In this document: positions 1 to 5,701 of the stretch, one piece after another
How positions within the stretch are numbered: the first letter of the stretch is position 1
Layout of the letters: every line of letters begins with the position of its first letter
Source: Polyangia bacterium
GTDB taxonomy: Bacteria > Myxococcota_A > Polyangia > Polyangiales > Polyangiaceae
DNA: 12,840 bases
Assembly: GCA_030433055.1 (NCBI GenBank)
Contig: JAUILJ010000128.1
Span: 1-12,840, forward strand
Reading direction: 5' to 3'
The notes under the pieces: model-generated
What the model saw: the letters and a program-made list of their open reading frames with translations, nothing else
The model's database searches: none
Told to the model about the DNA's origin: nothing
Translations under genes and position numbers: made by a program

Positions 1-1182
1 GTGCCAGCGTACAGCGCCTTCGCGAACCGCGTGAAGCGCAACCGCCTGGTCGTCAGCGTCACTCTGTTCTTCGCCTCTCACCTGCTGCTATTCTGGCTCG
101 GAAGCAGTTCCGCATGGATACGCGGGCAGATGGGGCTCGTATTCTTCGTCTGGATCGGCATCTTCAACATGATGGCCGTCGCTCAGTTCTGGGCCTTCTC
201 CAATGACCAGTACACCGAGGAACAAGGTAAGCGCCTCTTCGCGTTGCTCGGGCTCGGGGCGTCTCTAGGCAGCGTCGCCGGCAGCAAGATCTCCAGCGTG
301 TTGCTCCCAGCCATCGGCCTGTATCCCAACCTGGTGGTGGCGGGCGTGATGTTGGCCGCCTGCGCGGGCCTGACGCAGCTCGCCTACGTCGTGAACCGCA
401 AGAGTCGCGAAGCCGCTGCGGCCGCAGAAGAAGCCATGGCAGCAGCCAAGGCAGCCGAGGCTGGGGGTGAGAAAGAGGCGCGAGCCGACTCCCGCGGGGG
501 CTTCTCCCTGGTGCTGTCCAGTCGCTACTTGACCCTGATCGCCTTCTTCTCGCTGGCGTTCTCCATGGCGAACACCAACGGAGAGTACATCCTGAGCAGC
601 CTGTTCAGCGCGTCGGCGAAGGCGCTCGCCGAGGCCGGCGAGATCCCCGCGGATCAAGTCGGCAGGCACATCGGTGGCATGTACGCCGAGTTCTTCTTCT
701 GGGTCAACCTGATCGGCGTCACGCTACAGGCCTTCGTGGTCTCACGGCTGGTGAAGTATGGAGGCGTGAAGGCGGCGCTACTGACGGTGCCGTTCATCGC
801 GCTGACTAGCGGCATCGCGATCGCGTTGTTCCCGGTGCTGGCCGTCGTGCGCATCGGCAAGACCGCGGAGAACTCCTCAGACTACTCGATCAACAACACC
901 GCGCGGCAACTGCTCTGGCTACCGACCACCGCGGACGTGAAATACAAAGCCAAGCAGGCAGTCGATACCTTCTTCGTGCGCAGCGGTGACGTGCTGAGCG
1001 GCCTGTTGGTGTTGATCCTCGTCACCTGGCTCGCGTTGCCGCTGCGCACGTTCGCCATCTGCAACCTGGTAATGGTCGCGCTCTGGCTAGTGCTCGCGCT
1101 GGCGATCCTCCGGGAGTCGAAGAAGCTTCACAGCTCGAAGGCCGGCGACACTCCAGCGAGCGGCGAGGCAACCGACGCGTAG
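1..1182 (+). CDS. Npt1/Npt2 (TLC ATP/ADP carrier)-like membrane transporter, 5' end outside window
   Basis: Integral membrane protein of the nucleotide-transporter (Npt/TLC-like, MFS-fold) family. The 393 visible residues hold about nine hydrophobic segments (roughly 16-34, 44-65, 78-103, 108-131, 176-192, 230-250, 256-284, 328-346, 348-370). The most telling block is 293-333 with SDYSINNTARQLLWLP, then KYKAKQAVDTFFVRSGDVLS, which matches the conserved C-terminal signature of bacterial Npt-like carriers as I remember it. Residues 133-165 are an Ala/Glu/Lys-rich charged linker between the two halves. The GTG at base 1 is probably an internal codon: the first residues resemble the P-x-Y loop after an early helix, and the family is usually longer, so the N-terminal helices should lie upstream. 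The transported substrate cannot be read from sequence; free-living members are often annotated this way without proof. Family fairly sure, substrate unknown. Confidence 0.75.
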   Translation: MPAYSAFANRVKRNRLVVSVTLFFASHLLLFWLGSSSAWIRGQMGLVFFVWIGIFNMMAVAQFWAFSNDQYTEEQGKRLFALLGLGASLGSVAGSKISSVLLPAIGLYPNLVVAGVMLAACAGLTQLAYVVNRKSREAAAAAEEAMAAAKAAEAGGEKEARADSRGGFSLVLSSRYLTLIAFFSLAFSMANTNGEYILSSLFSASAKALAEAGEIPADQVGRHIGGMYAEFFFWVNLIGVTLQAFVVSRLVKYGGVKAALLTVPFIALTSGIAIALFPVLAVVRIGKTAENSSDYSINNTARQLLWLPTTADVKYKAKQAVDTFFVRSGDVLSGLLVLILVTWLALPLRTFAICNLVMVALWLVLALAILRESKKLHSSKAGDTPASGEATDA

Positions 1183-1225
1183 GTTGGGGTCGATGTACGC
1201 CTAGCGCGCCTCACCCCCGCCCCTG

Positions 1226-1252
1226 GCTTGCTGGCGACTGACGCCACCAAGC
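1226..1252 (+). terminator. Stem-loop after the transporter gene, terminator-like but without a T-tract
   Basis: The arms GCTTGCTGGCG (1226-1236) and CGCCACCAAGC (1242-1252) pair over 11 positions with a single C-C mismatch, closing a 5-nt ACTGA loop. It lies 43 nt past the transporter stop and 87 nt before the next gene. No run of T follows on either strand, so it is not a classical intrinsic terminator. It could be a 3'-end-stabilising hairpin, a Rho-linked end or an attenuator. The pairing is directly visible; the role is inferred. Confidence 0.45.
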
Positions 1253-1339
1253 TCGGGCGATCCGAGGGAAGCTCGTAGGATCCCGGCATTTGCGCTGTGG
1301 GCATCGACTTGGTGACGGGCGACGTGTAACGATTGTGGA

Positions 1340-1981
1340 GTGAAAGATCCGGGTCGAACGCTGCAGTACGGGGAACCCACCAGTAGCCCAGGCTCCGACT
1401 CGCGACCGATGGGGAAGACGCCGGTGATGGATCCACGGGAGCTCGCTGCTGCGCCGCCTCCTCCTCCTTCGCCGGTTCCGATGCCCGCGGAGCACCGAAT
1501 TTCCAATCCGGATATTGCGCCGGTGCTGCCACCTCTGCCTCCGGGAGCGCCGCCCTGGATGCAGCGCGCGCGGGAGCTGTCAGGTTCCTTGGAGTACTGC
1601 GTTCAGGGAGGCCAGCCGCCGAGCCCGCAGCTGCATGCATGCATGGATCGGGCTTGGGAGGCCTGGTACCCCGAGGGTGTCAGCTGGCGCGACATCCAGC
1701 GAACGATCAAGGTGATCCAACGGGTCGACGAGCAGCTGCGTATGACGCCCCCCGATGGCGAGTCGGCGCTGGTCGTGTTGGCCGAGGTCACACGGCGCTC
1801 ACTGCCGAGCGCGATCCGACGCATCGCCCCGCTCAGCACGGTGGTCAGCATGCTGCGCGAGCTGCGCCACGAGCGCATTCAGAGCCTGGCTCAGCGACAG
1901 GCGCTGGTGAAGCTGCTCGGCTGGCAGGACATGGTCGAGCGCTGGGCCCACCGCGTGATTCAGCTGGTCAACGAAGGTTGA
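1340..1981 (+). CDS. Proline-rich protein of unknown function
   Basis: I do not recognise this 213-residue protein. Its N-terminal third is low-complexity and proline-rich (about 39-72, with PPPPPSPVP and PPLPPGAPP), and the rest (about 74-210) looks helical with many Arg, Leu and Gln and no hydrophobic membrane span. There is no signal peptide, so it is probably cytosolic. The GTG start at 1340 is uncertain: GGAG abuts the start too closely to act as a normal ribosome site. In-frame ATGs at 1409 and 1427 are alternatives; the second has a GGGGAAG sequence about 10 nt upstream. A weak -10-like TGTAAC (1325-1330) would put transcription near 1337, favouring a leaderless GTG start. The gene converges on the dehydrogenase gene with a 14-bp gap. 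The reading frame is real with fair confidence, because the helical half has a balanced composition and the antisense frames do not. Confidence 0.6.
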   Translation: MKDPGRTLQYGEPTSSPGSDSRPMGKTPVMDPRELAAAPPPPPSPVPMPAEHRISNPDIAPVLPPLPPGAPPWMQRARELSGSLEYCVQGGQPPSPQLHACMDRAWEAWYPEGVSWRDIQRTIKVIQRVDEQLRMTPPDGESALVVLAEVTRRSLPSAIRRIAPLSTVVSMLRELRHERIQSLAQRQALVKLLGWQDMVERWAHRVIQLVNEG

Positions 1982-1986
1982 CCGGC
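1963..1986 (+). terminator. Hairpin spanning the stop codon at the convergent junction
   Basis: GCTGGTCAAC (1963-1972) pairs with GTTGACCGGC (1977-1986): ten base pairs including one U-G wobble, around a GAAG tetraloop. The TGA stop (1979-1981) of the upstream gene sits in the 3' arm. It lies between two convergent genes and could act on transcripts from either side. No T-tract follows on either strand, so intrinsic termination is not assured. Confidence 0.45.
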
Positions 1987-1995
1987 CGCGGGCGA

Positions 1996-2995
1996 TCAGC
2001 GCCGCACCTGGATCACGATCTTACCGCGAGCGCGGCCCGTCTCCGCGTAGCGGTGAGCCTCAGCGATCTGCTCTAGGGGAAACACACGGTCAATCAGCGG
2101 GTTGAGGTTACCGTCCTCGGCCAGGTTCATGATGCGCCCGAGCAACTCGCCGTCGCACTTCTTGACCAGGTTTGCCGCGCGCTTGCCCTTGAACCGCGCG
2201 CGCACGCTGAAGCTCAGCATCTGCCACCCAGCCACCAGCACGCCGAGGTTCGGCCCGTACTTTTCCGTTGCCGTGGGGATCCCCGCGACGATGGACGCTA
2301 GCGCGCCGCCCTGCTTCAGCACAGCGAAGGCGCGCTCCTTGTGCTCGCCACCGAGCGCGTCCAGGACGATGTCGTAGTCACTCAGCACTTCGTCGTATTC
2401 ATGTTTGGTGTAGTCGACTACCCGCGTGGCCCCCAAGGACTCCACCAGCTCGACATTTCGCGTGCTGCAGGTGGCTGCGACCTCGGAGGCCCCGAAGTGC
2501 CTCGCCAGCTGAATCGCAACACTGCCCACGCCTCCAGCACCCGCTTGGACGAACACCCGTTGCCCGGGCTCCAGCCGACCAAACTTGATTAGCGCCTCCC
2601 AGGCGGTCAAAGCCACCAGCGGCAAGCTCGCCGCCTCCTGATGCGTCAGCCGCGGCGCCTTGTGGGCCACCATGGCCTCGTCGATCGCGACGTACTCAGC
2701 GTAACAACCTTGCCTGCGGTGGGTCGGTGAGCTGACGACCTCATCTCCCACGGAAACGCTTCACCTTCGCGCCCACTTCGACGACCACGCCGGAGACGTC
2801 GAGCCCCAGCGTCCAGGGCAAGCGGTAGCGGATGACGCCGCGCTGGTAACCAGCACGGATCTTGAAGTCGACGGGATTTACGCTGCTCGCGTGCACCTCG
2901 ATCAAGACGTCCCGCGGCCCGCACTGAGGCTCCGAGGCGTTTTCCACCTGGAGTACACTCGGCGGGCCGTAGGTGTGAATTCGCGCAGCCAGCAT
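1996..2995 (-). pseudogene. NADPH:quinone oxidoreductase-type (zeta-crystallin/RTN4IP1-like) MDR dehydrogenase, split by a frameshift
   Basis: Medium-chain dehydrogenase/reductase of the zinc-free quinone-oxidoreductase branch, predicted to use NADPH to reduce quinones or other activated carbonyls in the cytosol. The N-terminal GroES-like domain (from ATG at 2995) carries EVHASSVNPVDFKIRAG, with no Cys/His zinc ligands. The Rossmann part has the dinucleotide motif QAGAGGVGSVAIQLA, followed by VVDYTKHEYDEVLSDYDIV. The first frame ends at a TGA at 2741-2743 right after KRFR; the second opens at 2751 and reads VGDEV. Joined, RFRVGDEV is the expected family sequence, so two bases (most simply a CG from CGCGTG) seem to be missing at about 2749-2752. 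Restored length is about 333 residues, full size for the family. The rest of the gene has no other lesion, so it is either a fresh mutation or a sequencing error. A GTG at 3017-3019 would add eight residues but lies upstream of the likely transcription start. Confidence 0.85.
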
Positions 2996-3003
2996 GGGGC
3001 CGC

Positions 3004-3032
3004 GATATCGGGCTCCCACAGGTTGATGTCAA
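3004..3032 (-). promoter_or_regulatory. Predicted sigma-70-type promoter of the dehydrogenase gene, near-leaderless
   Basis: On the minus strand a perfect -35 hexamer TTGACA (3032-3027) is followed after 17 bp by GATATC (3009-3004), a 3/6 match to the -10 consensus. Transcription would begin near 2998-2997, only 2-3 nt before the ATG at 2995, so the message would be practically leaderless. This fits the lack of a well-placed Shine-Dalgarno sequence before that ATG. The -35 and the spacing are visible; promoter activity is inferred. Confidence 0.5.
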
Positions 3033-3035
3033 CCT
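3020..3035. promoter_or_regulatory. 16-bp palindrome, candidate operator
   Basis: AGGTTGATGTCAACCT is a perfect inverted repeat with 7-bp arms around a TG centre. It covers the -35 element of the dehydrogenase promoter and lies 72 bp upstream of the divergent exported-protein gene. A repressor dimer bound here would block the dehydrogenase promoter and might also affect the divergent gene. No regulator gene is adjacent, so the binding protein is unknown. Confidence 0.5.
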
Positions 3036-3107
3036 TGGGTTTTCGCGCGCGCGTCGGAGATTGGGGGTTGCCTTCGGGGGCTCGCGGTCACAGGCCAAGA
3101 ATGCTGT

Positions 3108-4106
3108 ATGGGATCGCACTACACCAAGCCGCGTCGTTTGCCCGCGGGGGTCGTTCGATGGGCACTCGTCGCGGGCTGCTTTGGAGCCAGCGCCTGCTTC
3201 GCGCAGAGCAGCCGGGCCACGGAAGCCGGCGGCGCCGAGACGCTGCCTGGCGAGCAGGACACGGCGACTCGTGGCCTGCTCCTGGACCTCGAGCGCATCC
3301 TGGAGTCTCAAGAAGGCAGCGGTTGGTTCCTCGACCAACACGAAATAGACGAGGCGTATCCGACTCTGCTCGAGAGCGTGTGTCGCGCTCCCCTGAGCGC
3401 GCGGCGAGCCGCGCTGGTCGAGGTAGAGCGGCAGGCCAAGCACGCCGGAGATCCTCGCGCTGCGTTCGAGCGAAGCCACGAGCTGGATGACGAGACCGAA
3501 GAGGCCCTCCACGCCGCGCGCGCGCTCCAGTTGCTCCAGGCGACCTTGGACGGCGCCGAGTCCGATTGCCCGTTCTGGATCGAGCCTGACCCGGAGTTCA
3601 CCGGAAGGCAGACGGACAACGGCAGCTGGACGCTGAACCTCGAGACGGGTGGCGTGCTCCAGGTGCGCCAAACCGAGGGCAGCTGGACCTACGGCGGTGG
3701 TGGCGCAGGCCGTATCCTCGCGGGAAAGAACTTCGGCGGGCCACTCACCCTGCTGTTCGGGGGTGAATTCGGCGGTGGCGCGATGCTCAAGCCAAAGACG
3801 AATCCATCAGAGTTCGTCCTGAATTATTTCCCTGCGGTACCCGTCGTGTTCCGAGTTCGCAACGGGAGTTGGCACTACGAGCTGGAGACCGCGGGGGTGA
3901 GCCTGTTTCAGGCAGACAACGGCAACGTGAGCTTTGGGGGTCGCGTGGGGCTCGGCATCGGCCTGTGGGCGCTGCGTACCCGCAACGTGCTGCCGTGGGC
4001 AGGCTTCGCCGTCGCCTATGAGTTCTACCCGGAGGGCGGCGCGCGCGAGCGCGCCCACTTCTTCCGAGGTGGGCTGCGGGTTGGCTTCAGCTTCGACGGT
4101 CAGTGA
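3108..4106 (+). CDS. Exported protein, helical N-terminal and beta-rich C-terminal half, unknown function
   Basis: I do not recognise this 332-residue protein. Residues 1-17 carry basic residues (K7, R9, R10, R17); 18-32 are hydrophobic and end in ACFA before Q33, a plausible signal peptidase I site. A lipobox-like VAGC ending at C24 is possible but leaves a short hydrophobic core interrupted by R17. After a linker, about 53-147 is acidic and helical, with Cys at 92 and 154 that could form a disulfide. From about 160 the chain is rich in Gly and aromatic residues with alternating strands, like a small beta-barrel or beta-sandwich. Two related segments start at N171 and N252 (NGSW...LET.GV...Q, then a Gly-rich turn). 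The likely location is the periplasm or outer membrane. The ATG at 3108 gives the signal peptide; no strong ribosome site precedes it. The gene shares the divergent gap with the dehydrogenase and converges on the lipoprotein gene with overlapping ends. Confidence 0.7.
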   Translation: MGSHYTKPRRLPAGVVRWALVAGCFGASACFAQSSRATEAGGAETLPGEQDTATRGLLLDLERILESQEGSGWFLDQHEIDEAYPTLLESVCRAPLSARRAALVEVERQAKHAGDPRAAFERSHELDDETEEALHAARALQLLQATLDGAESDCPFWIEPDPEFTGRQTDNGSWTLNLETGGVLQVRQTEGSWTYGGGGAGRILAGKNFGGPLTLLFGGEFGGGAMLKPKTNPSEFVLNYFPAVPVVFRVRNGSWHYELETAGVSLFQADNGNVSFGGRVGLGIGLWALRTRNVLPWAGFAVAYEFYPEGGARERAHFFRGGLRVGFSFDGQ

Positions 4107-5662
4107 GCTTTGCCGCTCGCCTTGTCCGCGGCGCCCTTCGTCTTTTCCGCGATGCTGTCAGCGGTTTGCTTGGCTGCCTCGGCGCGCTGCTTGGCTCGCG
4201 CGGCGGACTCACCCTTGAGCCGCTTCTGTGCTGCGGCGTAGCGCTTGCTCAGGTCGCGCCAGTAACTCTCGTCAGCTGCTTCTGGCGCCGCGAGCTCGAG
4301 GAGAAACGCCGCGTCGAAGGCCGCCATGCCGGCGATCTCTCCCTGGCCCTTGCCGAGCGCGTCGAGCGCGGTGGTGTTGGGTTGGTATCGACCGAATCCC
4401 GCGAGCATCATCTTGGCGGCGTCGTCGGGCGCGCCTGCCAGCGCCTCACCGAGGGCGACCAGGAGCTTGGCTCGGGCCCCGAACGTCTTGTCACGGACGA
4501 TCGCCTTTCCGACCTTGCCCGCGCGTTCGAAATCCGCGCGAGTGAAGTAGCGCTGGCCGAGGTGGGCTAGGCCGAGGGCGTACGCGAGTGTTTTTTCGGG
4601 GGTGAGGAGCTTCGCCCCAGGCGCCTCGACGCCTTGCTGGAGCGACACCGGCAAGCCATGTTCGGACAGTGCTCCGATGTCTTCTCGCAGCTTTTCCTCA
4701 GGGATAAGCTTCCCCGCATAATACGTCGGCAACGTAGCCGCGTAGGGCCGAGCATCGCTGGCGTCGACGCTGGGCAGCATGAGGCGCTCGAGGCGGTCGA
4801 TGCGGCGACCGTTGTACAGCAATGAGAGCAGGCGGTGAGCGCTCGCCAGGCGCGCATCGGCGATCGCTCCAACTTCGTGGAAGCGTCGCAGCCCAACCAG
4901 CGCCGCGTCCCTCCCGCGCTGCTTGCGAGGCTCGAGCGCCTGATCCAGAGCGGCGAAGTAGACCTCCTCCACCTCTGCGTCGCCCTCCATCTCCTCGGGT
5001 AGCTTCGTCTGGCGCATCAACTCCACCATCCGCAGGTCCGCCAGGCCCGCCTGGATGGCGACGACGCCCATCGCATAGCCGTGCAGCGCCGCGCCCTGCT
5101 TGGAGAGGCCGTCGACGGCCTTGGCTTGCGCCAGAATCCATGGTGCGAGGCGCGATGACAGGAAGTCGGAGAACCGGGCCTTGTCGTAGGGGGGCTCTAG
5201 GCGCGGTGGATCTCCTGCGAGCCGAGCGAGTCGAGCGGCGACTCCCAGGCCCGTGAGTAGCTCACGGATCTCGGGTGAAGGTGTTCCCGAGCTCGGCCCC
5301 GGCTCCACCAACACATCTGCGCACTCGATCGGAGACAGCTCCGCGACGAGCGCCCTCAACAACCCCGGTTCGACGCCCGGGCAGCTCTCCCATGCCAACA
5401 GCCGAGTAGGACTCGAGAGTCGATCACCGATTTCAGAAGCTATTTCCGTGGGGCATTTTTCAGCGGGCACCGGTGTGGCCAACTTCTGGCAGGCAGCGCT
5501 GGGCTCCGGGATGATGCTGGCCGGCTCGGACATGACGGGCTCCGTCGGCTCTGGGCCTGGGGCCGGCGATGGTGGCGCTGGCGGCGTCGCGGGGGCCGGC
5601 GGCGGTGCCCCAGCGCACGCGGTGACCAGACTGAGCAGGGTGGCAGCGAGGAGCGACTTCAT
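4100..5662 (-). CDS. Lipoprotein of unknown function with proline-rich tether
   Basis: Starting at ATG 5662 the 520-residue protein opens with a textbook lipoprotein signal, MKSLLAATLLSLVTAC, giving acylated C16; an upstream in-frame GTG at 5689 would bury it. Residues 18-56 are a Pro/Ala/Glu tether (about half proline in places), then a folded, mainly helical body (about 57-455) with Cys at 58, 70, 94 and 113. It looks like helical-repeat architecture, with segments such as YALGLAHLGQRYFTRADFERAGK suggesting weak TPR-like pairs. The C-terminal 60 residues are a Lys/Ala/Glu-rich, highly charged helix. Residue +2 after the acylated Cys is Ala, so outer-membrane transport by Lol is plausible. 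It lies 39 bp downstream of the Ser/Thr kinase gene on the same strand, probably co-transcribed, so it may act in the same pathway. Function not identified. Confidence 0.75.
   Translation of the reverse strand: MKSLLAATLLSLVTACAGAPPPAPATPPAPPSPAPGPEPTEPVMSEPASIIPEPSAACQKLATPVPAEKCPTEIASEIGDRLSSPTRLLAWESCPGVEPGLLRALVAELSPIECADVLVEPGPSSGTPSPEIRELLTGLGVAARLARLAGDPPRLEPPYDKARFSDFLSSRLAPWILAQAKAVDGLSKQGAALHGYAMGVVAIQAGLADLRMVELMRQTKLPEEMEGDAEVEEVYFAALDQALEPRKQRGRDAALVGLRRFHEVGAIADARLASAHRLLSLLYNGRRIDRLERLMLPSVDASDARPYAATLPTYYAGKLIPEEKLREDIGALSEHGLPVSLQQGVEAPGAKLLTPEKTLAYALGLAHLGQRYFTRADFERAGKVGKAIVRDKTFGARAKLLVALGEALAGAPDDAAKMMLAGFGRYQPNTTALDALGKGQGEIAGMAAFDAAFLLELAAPEAADESYWRDLSKRYAAAQKRLKGESAARAKQRAEAAKQTADSIAEKTKGAADKASGKAH
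4103..4120. other. Small hairpin at overlapping convergent stop codons
   Basis: GTGAGC (4103-4108) pairs with GCTCGC (4115-4120), six pairs with one wobble on the plus-strand RNA, loop TTTGCC. It overlaps the TGA (4104-4106) of the exported-protein gene and abuts the TGA (4100-4102) of the lipoprotein gene. The convergent genes overlap by 7 bp, so there is no separate intergenic space for a terminator. The pairing is weak and could be chance in GC-rich DNA. Confidence 0.25.
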
Positions 5663-5701
5663 GGTCGCCGAGCCTACACCACTCTCCACGAGCGGGGCTG
5701 A

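Noticed and set aside
1128..1640. 170-codon open frame on the minus strand upstream of and within the proline-rich gene
   Set aside because: Composition is Ala/Ser/Pro/Arg-rich without domain-like sequence, and the opposite strand has the better coding pattern.
1633..1644. Three tandem GCAT units
   Set aside because: Only 12 bp inside a coding region (LHACMD), with nothing else to suggest a functional repeat.
3177..3197. Lipobox-like VAGC (C24) in the exported protein
   Set aside because: The hydrophobic stretch before it is too short and broken by R17; cleavage after A32 by signal peptidase I fits better.
2646..3671. 341-codon open frame on the minus strand
   Set aside because: It crosses the dehydrogenase, the divergent promoter gap and the exported-protein gene in a shadow frame, with Arg-rich, low-information sequence.
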